Source: Psettodes erumei (Eukaryota > Chordata > Actinopteri > Pleuronectiformes > Psettodidae). Taken from it: DNA of 64,000 bases. Where the stretch lies: NCBI GenBank assembly GCA_016785225.1, contig JAFBJZ010000887.1, positions 248,001 to 312,000 of the forward strand, read 5' to 3'. The first letter of the stretch is position 1; each line of letters begins with the position of its first letter. Below the pieces are notes generated by a model. That model was not told the origin of the DNA. It made no database searches and worked only from the letters and a program-made list of their open reading frames with translations. Of the stretch, positions 47,641 to 60,757 are shown in pieces. The translations under genes were made by a program, and so were the position numbers.

Positions 47641-50600
47641 ATCACAATTTTCAGATCTTCTTCATGTACAACTGAAACTGTAGGTCATATATATATATAA
47701 TATTGCTGTGAAAGTAAATTAATGGAGCATATAATTTATTAGTAATTATTAACACATTATTTTACAATGGCAACATACGTGAGCAAACAAATTACCTTTG
47801 ATCAGGGTTCAAGTGCCAAATACTGTTTTACTTTGTTTTTTATGATGAGGAGTGGCTCTAGAAATAAACTTTACAACTGCAGTAACCACAAGGTGGCAGT
47901 AGGGCGGCATTATTTTGTGCTGCAGTCTGGTAAGTGACTCATCGAACCAGAGGAGCTGCAACCTCTCAGACAGACAGACAGAGGAGATACAAACAGCCAA
48001 ACCTGCTGTGTTGACACCAGTCTCAGGGATGTAGCTCATCTTCTAACCTTTCCAAATGAAAAAGCAAACCTTGGCTGCAGAAGCATCCAGATTTCCTTGT
48101 TAAATATAAATAGAGAAGATCATAGGCTGAAGAAGCTCTAATATAGGAGACGTAGAGGTCTGACATGCTGTCACGCTCTAAACCAGGCCAGCAGTCTGTG
48201 GCTTTTGTTCAGACATTTTAAAAAATGCTCCTTCTTGAAACCTTGCATCAAAGAAACCAACAGTCTGGTTTTGACTGACTGGTGAGAAGTGTGCTGGTCA
48301 AGCCAGAAAATCCTTTGCTAAACCTGACAATTTAAAAGAAGGAAGAGATGCCTCTTAAGGATTTTGAACAAGCTCACTTGCTGTGAGGCGGCTGGTGAGG
48401 CATCGTTATGTAAGACAGCACAGATACTCAAGAATGGGGCAGAGTTTTGTTGCTTGGGCAGTTTCTCAACTATTTTGTACTCTGTAGCAGAAATAGTGTC
48501 CCAGAATTGAGTGTTATAGGCTTGCGAATATGAGACAGCGAACAGCGTTAATGAATTATTCTGCTGTTTATGTAACGGCATAAGGGGGATTTTCACGAAT
48601 GCACAGTGAGGGTTAAAGGCTCTCCTTCCCTTGTCTGGAGTTAACTTTGGAAACACACCTAGCCACATATACAATTTTGAGGTCCTTCAATGACTATAGT
48701 AATTGCCTTAGCTTGATTCCCTAACATCAACCTTCATCTATGCATGCCAAATACCTCTTAATATCTATCCTACCTTCACATATATATACAGTATGCATTG
48801 TATTGTGTGCTGCATAGTTGTGTGGGTGGCACCACAAGCGCTATAGGACATCCAGGTGAAACGAGTGTGTTCTGTCCAAACCCTGCAGGGGCAAGCTAAT
48901 CCTGGTTCCTGATGTTAATCTGAGTATTGAGTTTCTGTATGGGGGGGCATGCTGACACCTGATGGTGTGGAGGTCAAAGCTGTGTGTGTATGTGTGTGTG
49001 AATGATGCTCCTCTTGCCCTTTCCAAATGTCACAGAAGGGCCAACTCCTGAGGAGCAGGCCCATAATGTGGGCCCACACATTATGAGTGTGCTTGTGTGT
49101 TTGCGTTTGGTGTGTGTGTGTGTGTGATGATAATCTCACTACTGAGCCCATCAAACCTATCATTCTGATTGATGTTTGTGTGTCTGTGCAGACACAAAAG
49201 TGGGTGCACGTTTGTGCGCACAGTCTGCTTGCGTGTAAGGCTCTCTTCTGCATCCCATTCTCTATTCTCTTATTGCATCTTTAATAACCATTGTCCACAC
49301 TACAGTGCAGTTCACAAACAAAGTCTTCAAAACAACATCTGCTTACCACAAAATTTCAAAAATGGATTTTCATGTATTTTTCCCAAGTGGTTTATAGTTA
49401 AATCTTGATTTATATTCATGAACAACTATTCTGAAGTTAGAAATAAGAAAGTCAAAGCACTGTTCTGTCAGGCTGTCAAGTGTCACTTTATTAAATGAAT
49501 GGAGGCCCACTTTTTCTCCCGTGTCACACTTACAAAATTTTGTGTGATGACAATTTGTGGCAGAAGTGGTTCTGCTGTAGAATAATTACTTCACATGTGT
49601 ACAAAAAACACTGTCATATTCAACAACAACCTACAAGCCTGGCTTAGCTTCATCAGTTCCTCTTTTATGTATTCACTCAAATTTATTCCTTACTCATGTG
49701 ACTAATGTGGGTGAAAAGATGCTGGATTCAGGCGAGTATTGTCCGCCTACAGTCTGTCACTACTCTGTCCTATTCTATTCCTCATGGCATTCAAACAACA
49801 ACAACAAAAACAATTAGCAGAGTCCCAGTGCTTGCTTGGGAATTTTTGACTATCACTGCCAAATACAAACAGAAAACATATGTATTAAGCATTGCTTTAT
49901 GATGATAATGTGTGTTTTTCATGGGGACTTTTCAGCAGCACACCATTTTTGTCCAGTGGGACTGTCCAAAACATAAGACAATGAACAATGGCAAACAAGG
50001 AATGTTTGATTTGTTCCTTTCCTGCTCTGTCACTGCTTGCGCGTCAGTTTCTTCTCTTAATTATTCTTATTTGGTTTCTACATTTGCGACTGAGATTTCC
50101 ATGTTACAAACACGGTTTACACTGTCCAGATTAGGTAGAATATAAGACTGACTTTCCCCGAGCCACCACAAAAATGGCTGTCACTAAATTTTAGCCAGCA
50201 TAATAGAATGGTTTTGAAATGAACAGCAGATCAAACTACACTTCTCATTTTTAGAAGCAGCTGACATTTGTTCATAAACTTTAATTTCCAAAAGCATTAT
50301 GAAAAGCAATTCAAATGCATCATTTGCTTCTATATCTCATTAGCACATCCTGATACAAAGGTGCATATTTACAGCCAGCGTCAAACACTGCAGGGGACTG
50401 GGAGTGGTGGTGGTACTGATGGTAGGGGATCGCACATATAAAACCAGAGTGCCATTTATGAAACAGTTTCTATGACAATCATAAGACAACAGGTTGTCTT
50501 ACTCATGGGCAGAACCCATAATGATACCGTTTGAATTCCTACAAACTGCAAAATACTGTCATTATTAGAGCAGCCACCACAGTGCAACTACCACAATACT

Positions 50601-50981
50601 GTTAGGGATAACTTGTAAGTGTACCAAGGGAAGAAAATGCCTTTACAGTTATGTTACATCATCAAAGAAACAGATAAGGCACTAATGGTTTATATGTATA
50701 GGATGAAAAAACAAAACAACTTAAAACAGAAAGAAATGCTGCTTTACATCTTTAACTTGTATTCTTGCAAGATGCAGAATGGTTAACGGATATTGGCCAT
50801 TATATTCTATAGTTTTTGTTCATATGTAATCCTATGTCTCTCATACAGTGAGCCTGCACTGTAAATACTCACCAGCTTAACTTTTGTTTGAACGATGCTT
50901 GCTAGAAGATGCCAGCTGTTTTACAAATTAACTGAGCCATCGAGGTTATATAGGCATGAATTGGCTGAGGGTGACAGGAAT

Positions 50982-51010
<29 letters not shown>

Positions 51011-51014
<4 letters not shown>

Positions 51015-51225
51015 CTACTCACAAAAAATTAGGGATATTCTGCCTTTGGATCAAATTTCAGGATGAACCTAAAATGCACTATAACCTTTACAGGTGAACT
51101 CATTGTGACCTTCTCTAAACTTTTGAATGCACATGATGATATAATGTCACTGTAGTGAGAACGTTTTACGTTTTACATAAATTTTACTGAAAGCCAAATA
51201 TTCCTAACTTTTAGTAGTGTATATA
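51011..51225. mobile_element. MITE with imperfect terminal inverted repeats
   Basis: The left end (51013-51038) reads ACTACTCACAAAAAATTAGG and onward. The right end (51197-51220), reverse-complemented, reads ACTACTAAAAGTTAGGAA. The two agree over about 25 bases with small gaps. TA-rich sequence flanks both ends, in keeping with TA insertion by Tc1/mariner-type transposases. The interior (about 160 bases) has no coding potential. Confidence 0.7.
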
Positions 51226-51448
51226 GGAGTACTACAAAGCACCTGCTAATAAAATGACTAAAAGTGCAGTTTCACTAAAGCCTTTTATATCCACTCATGT
51301 ATTTATATTCTGGACCAATTCACCATCATGTTTTTGTGCATCATGAATCATTATGTTCTAGGGTAGATCATTATAGCTTTCCTACTCGACCAACTGGACT
51401 TTGTGGTAGCAGATGTCGTGGGAACAGTAAGGGTTGGTCATTTGTGCG

Positions 51449-51474
51449 TGTGCTTGCATGTTTATACTTTTGTA

Positions 51475-51510
<36 letters not shown>

Positions 51511-51562
51511 TGCATGTTTATACTTTTGCATCTGTGTGTGTGTGTGTGTGTGTGTGTGTGCC
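51449..51562. repeat. Compound repeat: two copies of a 56-bp unit ending in (GT)n
   Basis: The phrase TGCTTGCATGTTTATACTTT recurs exactly 56 bases later (51451 and 51507), each time followed by TG(T/C)ATCTG and a GT run. This looks like a local duplication through the microsatellite by slippage or unequal exchange. Confidence 0.85.
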
Positions 51563-52067
51563 TGTGTGTGTACTTGTGTGCTTAATTTATTCAGGAATTC
51601 CCCTGATATCAGCTGGCACACATTACTTTCCCAGCCTCTCTCATAATCCTCTTCCCTTTACATAAGTGTTTCCCAGACCAAAATGGAAAACCAATTGAAT
51701 AATTACGTACAATCTGATACAATACTTCACATATTTCCCCTCTTATCATCTCCACTAATGAGGCAAACAGGGTAGCTTAATAGGCTGTTTAGGTTGGACA
51801 TTATGGATGATTTAAAGGCCATCCCTTTAGAAAACTTTAAAAGAGACATGTTCATATTCTACCCAGTATCCCTCTACTTGTTTAAAATATATTTAAGAAG
51901 ACATCTGTGTGCATTCTTGTGCATTTTGTGACTACAAGATTTATTAGTAAACTGTTGTAATTCTTTATTTATTCCTTATTTAATTTATTATTTTGGTAGA
52001 ATCGTTTTTTGCTAAACACTAATTTCTATCATGAAAATGACTTACTATTTATGTATTATTTTCATGT

Positions 52068-52071
<4 letters not shown>

Positions 52072-52117
<46 letters not shown>
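52072..52117. repeat. (CA)n microsatellite
   Basis: An uninterrupted CA run of about 46 bases. Confidence 0.92.
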
Positions 52118-52119
<2 letters not shown>

Positions 52120-53419
52120 TACTGTGTACCTCTCTCAGCATATTCCTTTGTTTTCTTTGTCTCTCCCCATTTAGCCAAACTACAAAACTGAACCACCTTG
52201 TGGATGTCTGATTGTAACCATGGAGATAAACTTGAAGGACCCTATCAAAGGGATCCCTAACCTTACTCAGCCAAGCCCAGCTGGCAGAGAATAACAATAT
52301 CAGCAGTCCCAATCCCCTTCCCCAACACACATCCCGACCTGTGTGACCCATACATACAAAGACACATGCCCTCACAAACACACACTGATATATTGCATAT
52401 GCAGAAAGGGAGAGAGGAAAAATGCAATGTGTGTTTATTCATCCTCCATACTGCAGCATAAAGAAATCACTCCGCAACATCCCTGCACCTGACCTTCAGT
52501 GTTATTAAGGAGGCTCCTTTATTCCTGACACTCTCACAGCTCTTCCCTGAAGAAAGCAATTCATCCATTTTCCAATAACTTACCACCCTAGGCAATTATG
52601 TCTGTTTTTCTGCCACCTCTCTGCTTCTCAATAAAGTGCTCATAAATGGGGAGGGCAAAGATGTGAATCAAGGAAGTGATTTTGAAAAGATTGGCGGGTG
52701 TGTGAGGAAATGAGACAGTGTGTGTATGTGTGAGAGAGAGAGTGAGAGATGGTTGCGTTAAGAGATGTGTGAAGATAGCAGAAGTGAAAGTGATTAAAAG
52801 GCAGGAGTTAAAAGGAGACAGTGAATGGAGGTTGGGTGGTAGAAGTTGTAACGATGACACATCTGAAGCACAGAGGCTGTGTTCAGGCTCAGCTGGGTTC
52901 AGAAATTGCTTTTGCAATGAATGCATTCAAAAAAAATGTCAAAAATGTGTTAATGAGTAAAATTAAAATCATAGATACATTAGGTATTTTACTGGCTTAC
53001 AGTTTTTCAATTTCAAGTCTAACCTTGTCTAACCTGTAACCAATTTACATGTCATGTCTACATGTAAAAAATTAATCAGTCTTCCCTTTTTAGCCTTATA
53101 AAGGCATTCATTATATCTACATAATGAAATTTGCAAGCTTGTGTATAGCAGATTAAAATAATGCAATCCATGCCTTGTAAAGGTTCTCTTATGCAGGAAG
53201 TTCGTAAGAATATGTGGAAAAAATAAGAATAAATTGCTAATCTGGGAAAAATCCCAATGGATGCTCCTCTGAAGCTGAAGAAGAAAGCATATTAGTATGG
53301 ATAAGCACATGAATATTACCTGGACTAATATCATACAATCACCTGTCAGTATTTCGATGTGTACATAAAGTAAAAGAAAAGTTTTTAAAATTAATCAGAG
53401 TTCAGTATTAAATACTCTG

Positions 53420-54190
53420 AGTCAGTGTTTAATGTTATGGTTTAGCTCTGTCCTTCCCTTCTCCACGTGTTTTGGGTGTTTTCTTTCCTCTCCCTGTGTG
53501 CGTTGTCCGTGTCCGTGTGCGTGTGTGTGTGTGTGGGGTGGGGTGGGGGTGGGGGTATTGTGTCAATGGCTCCCTGGTCTTTCTCCTTCCAGCTCACCTG
53601 CTCACCTGTTATTCATCACCAATTAAAACCACCTGCTTCAGCTTGAAACCAGCTCTCCTCTCCAGACCATGCCAGTTTGTTCAGTCTCATTAGATTGCTC
53701 ACCACATGCTCTATCTGCTCCTGCCATGCCTGGTTGTTTCCTGTTCTGCCAATCCTCCAAATCAACTTACCTGTCCACCTCAGTTCCTCCTTGATCCAGT
53801 TCTTTACCTCTGCTGAGTCTTTCTCTGGTCAGTCCTCAGCTCTGATGCTCTTGCAAGCCTGCAAGACTCTGTATTCTGCTCATGGACCTCAAGGCCATCG
53901 GGCCCAGACTCCCCTGTCTGAATCTTCATGCCAGCGTTGCAGAGTTGTTGGCAGACCCTCAGCCCCAAAAAGGATTTTAACTACACAACTCCTGAGATCT
54001 GAGTATCTCTGACTTTCTGTTTAAACCTGATGGACTGATTCCAGTTTGTAGATAATTTCTTTTGCCTCTCGAGACAGTTTTTTTCTTTTTGTGTTGTGAA
54101 GAACTGTAATAAAAACCCAATATTTTACCTCAAGTCTGCCTGTTATGTTTTTTATGCAACATTGAGCCCTGATAATACTTAGCTGCTGAT
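53420..54190. repeat. Probable dispersed repeat (retroelement-like, family unresolved)
   Basis: The block is pyrimidine-rich, with CACCAATTAAAACCACCTGC near 53616 and a tail with AATAAAAACCCAA followed by CTGCCTGTTATG. This resembles a dispersed element that recurs in many teleost genomes, recognised from general pattern only. Open frames inside it lack conserved motifs. A GT/GGGT-rich run sits at about 53518-53557. Confidence 0.4.
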
Positions 54191-56941
54191 CTTACCAGTC
54201 TGTGACCAGAAAAATGAAAAATACTTTCCAGTATCAGCTTTGTCTCTGATGACATCTGCCACATGTTGTGACAGTTACTCAGTTGGAGACCTGTAGGTTC
54301 CTGTGTTAAAGCTGACCGTACAGACAGATACTGTTTCTAATAACCAAAGATGATTCCATAAGTACAATTCAATATATCTTTTGTCCCTTGGGGCCAATTT
54401 GTATCAATGCTTAAGTGTGCCACTGAAATAATTATAGACTCTGTCGGTGCTTAGTTATATTTGATTTATTCATTGATCAATTAAAAACGCCTAAGTGATT
54501 GCTTAAATTTGCATTTAAATTGTGCAATTAAAAAACAATTAGTAAAATTAAGTTAAGTTTTTAACTATCATGCCAATTAATAATTCCATTATTCTGCCTT
54601 TAAATCATAAATTTAATGATTTTTTATGGATTTGTAACAGGTTTTTTATATTTAATATTTTGCAGTTCTATTTCCTAAATTATTTACTTTTAATATTTAA
54701 CCAATCATTTGTCCCATGCTTTAAAGTTTCCATTTCATCTTCAGTTTAATTATGCCTCTCTTCATTTTGAGGATGCCTATGTTGAAATTAAAGATGTGAA
54801 TTGAACGCCAGAATAAAAAGTTTGAACTTCACAGGGAATGAAACATTCAAACAATATCCACTCATCAGTAGAAATTCTCATTCTACTCATTAACATGTAT
54901 TACATCAAGCTAAACCAATCAGTACCAATCTCATGTCCTACACAGTCAAAACCAGTGACAGAGAATCAAAATAGTGTCTTCAACTTTGCATCAGAAATGG
55001 CTTCCACTTTCAGAGATTCTTTTGCTGCAAACATTTTTCATCAAGTGTCTCATTAAAGGAGGAGTAATCAACACAAAAATGCAAATTTTTGGAGAAGTAT
55101 TCCCTTAATATTTAACTCAGTGTCTTCTCTATGGTTGTTTTCTCATTAGTGTGCTACTCCCACTGCATCCCCCTGTTGCCCATGTCTCACAGTTGGTTTC
55201 ACCTCTTCTCTGACAGTGGCATGACTTGTTTACAGGTGGGGCTCTCCAGAGAGACTAATAATACCCACAGCTGAGATATCAGTGCTTCCTACACCATGGC
55301 TTAGCCAGGGAGAATGGGATGGAGAAAGTGAGGAGGAGAGACAGCATCACATTTGTGTGCTAATTTGGCAAGCAGGAAAAAAGAGGCAGTATTGAGGGGA
55401 TAATGAAATGAAAATCACATCAAGCTGCATTCTTAAATTCTCTAATACTGATTTTCGCATTTACATTGATCGATACTGTATAAATCACAAATTAAAAGGT
55501 ATCTCATTGTGCAGTTAACCACAAATACATGTAGATATAATATGTAAACACACATACATACCTAAAGTGAAGAGATTTACAGGAACAGAAATGTTGACAT
55601 ACTTTCATAGAACTTTCTTCAACTTAATTATAACACACATGCACACACACAAATTTGTGAAGCTATCCTTGTTTGGAGACTGCACTGACTTCCATTCATT
55701 GTGAACAGCATAACCCAAATGATGTCAAAGTGCCTGGCGATTGCTGGGAGTAGCTGGATTTTAAATTTAACACCCTCTGCGTAACGACATTTGCAGGTGT
55801 ATATGTCTGTACTGTCTATGTGTTTATACACAGCAAATCAACACAGCAGTGAATGAGTGGGCATGGTTATTGCAGCATCTTCTGTAGGATCTGTGGCGGC
55901 ATGTGCCTGATGTGCTGGGGGGGCTTCAATAAAAAGGGATGAAGGGGAGTGTGAGAGGAGGGACAGAGGCAGTCATCTCTTCATAATGACTACTAAATCT
56001 CACCTAAAATGGAGGAGAGCTTGAGCCGCCACATTCAGCCTCCAAGGCCAGAACACTAACTTTAGTTTATTTCATCATGCAAGAGCATACACAAGGTTCC
56101 TACTACCATTCTCCTGGTGATCATAATATCGGTGAGCTGCCCATGTTGCAATTAATATCTTTACATCAGATTAATGACTTAAAACTGCACTCAGTTAGTA
56201 TTTTTAATAATGCTAGTTCGTCAGTCAGTTGGTTGCTCCACCACTTTGGTCCAGACTGATATATCTCAACAACTTGGATGAATGTCTTGAAATTTTATAC
56301 AGACATTGGCCTCCAGAGAACGAATCCTTCTGACTTTAGTGATTGGCAAATGTTAGCATTCTGACATGAAGCATCAGCATGTTAGCATGATAACGTAGCA
56401 CTTATCTAAAAGCACTGCAGTGCAGAAGTTTAGCCTTACAGAGTAATGGATTGTTATTACACTGTATTTCACTTCAGCATCTATGAAGCATTTTTGCATT
56501 CTTGAGCTATTTGTTACAGTATTCAGCTCATAAACTCAAAACTCCTCTTATCTCCCTCGTTTCCAGCAGCCGACGACTGTAAACAGCACCAAATGAGAGA
56601 GGGAGAAAGCCATCATTGAGCTGATGAACAAAGTGGAGCATCTAGCAGGCTAAAGAGACAGGTTGAAACAGTTAAGAGACTCAGTATTGGACTTACATTC
56701 ATCAGGTAGACACAAACACATCTCCAAATGAATGCCTATGGCGCAAATATGCCATAGCAACTTTATAAGGTGATAATGCTCGATGTTGTGTTTACAGCCT
56801 GTTTTGCTGCACCTACCATTTGTCCAAGAAAATCAATTAATGCTGATTTGATAGGACAGTACTCTGTACAAGTACTCTGTGACACTTTGTGATAAAAGAT
56901 ACAGTGGAGACCAAAATTCTGAGATCACTTTCACTTGACCC

Positions 56942-56948
<7 letters not shown>

Positions 56949-57019
<71 letters not shown>

Positions 57020-57022
57020 GTG
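56949..57022. repeat. Long (GT)n microsatellite
   Basis: About 74 bases of almost pure GT with one GC interruption near the right end. It is the longest dinucleotide tract in the window. Confidence 0.93.
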
Positions 57023-58661
57023 ACTACATGAAAACAATACATAAATAAGTAATTTCCATGACAGAAATTGAGAAAAAAGTGAATCAACATTTTCTCGAAT
57101 TCTCGCCTGTGTTGTGACCACTTAACACAAGAAAATTAAATATTTAGTACTATTAGGTGTTTAAGTGAAATAAGTTACTCATAATATCCCCTATTTCTAT
57201 CTCTATCTCCTTCCCTTAGCCTACACTCTGTCAAATTAGTCAGTGCCGACAGATGGATGCCTGATCGAAATAGATGCAAAGGCAACTATCTGCATATCCA
57301 GCAGACCCAGCAGACCAGAGACAGTCTGCACCCGGCTGTCGTTCTGTGGGTGGACCCCTTGTGACCATTAAGTAAGAAATGCCTTGGAGTACCAGAGTTG
57401 CAGTTACTGAAAGTCAGAGAAGACTTGATATTTGTGGGTATATATAAGTAATTGAAGGCAAAATGATAGTGAAAAAGCTATTTATTTATTTACTTTATTA
57501 GCTACTTTATTTAATTTTCACATTTCCCTGTCTTATTTCATGCCAGTCACATGTCATTGGTATCTTTGGAATTTGTGACTCTGTGTAGACATGGGCAGCA
57601 TTTCCTGCACTGTGCAACCTGACACGAGGCATCATGTCTCTTTGTGTTACTACAGCTCTGCCTGTCGAAAATTGATCTCAGCCTGTTCGGCAGGGGTAGA
57701 GTGATTCTCAGTGTTATCCGTAGCAGGGCTATATTTTTTGCCGCCAGTGTAACATGGACATGTTTTCTGATGAGGCAATTCAACAGATTGCTCATTGAGT
57801 TTGCTTCAGAGGATCAAGGATTCTCAAATCTGATGGCATTTCTGCATTTATTTTGACAGCGACAGCAGAGGGGTAACAGGAAACGAGAGGAGAGGAGCAG
57901 AGGAATTTTAACTAGACCTAAATTCAACTCACGTTTGTGCACAAATTCAACTAATGACAGTATCTCCACTGACAATTAGGACAATGAAATTAATTATCCC
58001 TGACAGACACTAATATGAGTTTTAATTTAATGGAAATAAAGTGTGAAACATCAGTGTGTTTCACTGCAATGTTAGTAAGAAGAAAAATCTAGTGTGATTA
58101 GATCAATGTCCGACACCAGTTAGAGGTGTTGCCATACAGTGCTGACCAAACTGATTTAACACTGTAACACACCCGTAATGACATCAACTTCAGGCAAGTT
58201 GGAATGGTATGTTAGGAAGATAAAACATGATAATTTAAGGTTGAGACGTAAGTGTGTGTGTTTGTGTGTGTGTGAGAGAGAGAGAGAAAGAGAAAGAGAA
58301 AGATGATAGAGCGTTACAGAATGGGAAGATTCTCAGTCATCTTGGCCAACAAGAACTTGGACTCACAGCTGGACTCGGTTGTGCCAACTGTTTTTTGCAT
58401 GATTCAACTCTTCTTGGATGTCAGAGGATGGGATTTGTATGGACCGACACCTATCACAACTTTAAGCCTGGCAGACAACCCCTGAACCATGAATGCCAAG
58501 CAGCTCTTGTATGGTACCGAGAGTTTGGCTTTTTAATCTATAGGCACGCAGTGCCTTGTGCCGTCTCTGCCTGATGTCATTCACACAGAGAGAAACACAG
58601 CAACGCCTCATTGTACATTTACATCTACACATATACAGACTTTCATATGCATTTACATGTC

Positions 58662-58665
58662 CACA

Positions 58666-58722
<57 letters not shown>
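58662..58722. repeat. (CA)n microsatellite
   Basis: About 60 bases of CA with a single AT interruption near its left end. A GT/GA-rich tract lies about 400 bases to the left (58250-58300). Confidence 0.92.
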
Positions 58723-58724
<2 letters not shown>

Positions 58725-59419
58725 CACAACCAACTCTAAGAGTATCTCAGTGGGAAACTGGGACAAACTGTTCTGGCAGGGGAAAACCTCTGTGCTCAGA
58801 GAGCAAATCTAACTGTTTGGCAGCAAACAAAGCGAACAGGCAGGCTAACATGGGCAGGGGCGTAGCTACACACACTTATGTATTATAAAACAGCAGGCCA
58901 CAATAGCAGCTGTAGAATGGTTGACATCTAGCTGTAGCTTGGTTTTCCCTCTGTGTGGATGTTTGTCCTATTATTCTGAGAAATAGTGGGGGAAGTGGCT
59001 AAATTTGGCATAATTCCTCCAGATCAGGAATACACAAACTCTCTGTCATGGAAAAATGTATTAATATCGCCTGAAGACAAATAGTAGCTACCCTGATGTA
59101 TGGAGGATGAGAAGAACGGTAGAGGTACAAAGGCGATGGGAATAGCTGAAAATAGGATTTTCAGGAATAAAGCAGACACAGGAGCGGTTTAAATAAAGGT
59201 TGATGGGAATAGTGAGAAGGAGAGGAGAGAAAAAACAGAGGAAAAGAGGCAGAAAAAGAAGAAAAGAGAAAGCACAGCAGAGCAAAGTTTTTTTGCTCTC
59301 ATTTTTTCTCACTTCTATTCAATCTCTCTTTCTAAGTCTCTCCCCCACTGCTGCTCTCATGGGAACTAAGTTCTGAGTTGCTTGAGTTGTTTGGAGGTGC
59401 TGTGAGTGTTTACCAGTTT

Positions 59420-59421
<2 letters not shown>

Positions 59422-59461
<40 letters not shown>
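59422..59461. repeat. (GT)n microsatellite
   Basis: About 40 bases of uninterrupted GT. Confidence 0.92.
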
Positions 59462-59464
<3 letters not shown>

Positions 59465-60732
59465 AGTGTGTTGGTGCATGCGTGTGTGTAGGAGGAGGTA
59501 AATTGAGCAGGTGTATCAGGAACAAAAGAACAGGGAAGATCAGTGAGTCAACTATTGCCATGCTGCGTGTGTTTGGGAACATTTGTAAGTGCATGTGTGC
59601 ATGACTGTGTGTGTGTGTGCGTGCATGTGTGTCAGAAAAAGAGAGGAATGTAATAAAACTGTCAACCTGGGGGATTTGTCAGGGAAAACAACACATGGTG
59701 AATCCCACTTAATGTGCAAGTGAATATACACACACAGACTCAAACACGCACAGAGAGCACTGGATTGTGTTGATTTTTGTAAGGCACACAGTGATGAAAA
59801 TGCTTCTGAGTGATTGATTCTTAATTTGAGGTGAAGAGGCGGTGCTTGACAAATAGAAAGACTTCTGAAGCTTAGTTTCCAGTTTTTCAACAGCAGCCTT
59901 GATGAAACATCACTGTTTCTTTGCTACACACAGCTTACGCACGGCATATGACATCTGCTGCACACATTTTGCAGGGGCAGACAAATTACATAACATTATG
60001 ACAGCTCAGTGTTAGTTTATTGTACAGGACACCGTGTGTGTTACAATATGCAAATCCCATTAAAATGCAATAACCCTAGCATGAATGAGTCAACAATATT
60101 ATTCAATACCATTTTCAGGGAAAGACTTGAGCTCCAGGTAAGAGCATCAACGACCTCCCTTCCTTGAGGTAACAAAGAAATCATTTTCACCAAAACAGCT
60201 GTCTTTGAAATATCAGACATATAAATACTCAAGCAGATACACAATTTGTCCAAAAAAGCTCACTTTCTTCATTTATTTTTGTTTCGCTTTTTTCCCATTC
60301 TTTTGATCCCTCAGTTTCAAAACTTTAATGAGGTGCAGCGTGGGTGCTGCTTCTCTTTCTCTCCATCGTTCTTCCTGCCTCCCTCTACACCCACTGTATT
60401 CCAAACACACCCCAGTCCAGTGAAACTGCCTTTCCACAGGGGGTACCCATGGGAGTAACTTTCTGAAAAATGTTTATAGCCTTATTGACTTGTAATGAGT
60501 TGTGTTGAAAGGTCTAAGACAACATTTGGCACTAAACTGAAATAATAAGGTTGTACGCATGGTCAGTCTATATCTGTTTGAGATGCTGTGTTTAGTTTAT
60601 CTTTTGATAAAATTATCTTGTGTTAATTCATTTGCACACATCTTATGTAATGTTAACAGAGTGTTTTTTGTCCTCTTTGAGACCAGCGCAGTGGAGCAGG
60701 TCCTTGTCTCCACTGTATTCAAGTTGGCTGTT

Positions 60733-60757
60733 GATAGATAGATAGATAGATAGATAG
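60733..60757. repeat. (GATA)n tetranucleotide microsatellite
   Basis: About six GATA units. It is the only clear tetranucleotide tract of this type in the window. Confidence 0.88.

Noticed and set aside
51297..51665. Cys/Val-rich open frames across GT repeats
   Set aside because: Translation of (GT)n gives alternating Cys-Val; there is no real protein signal.
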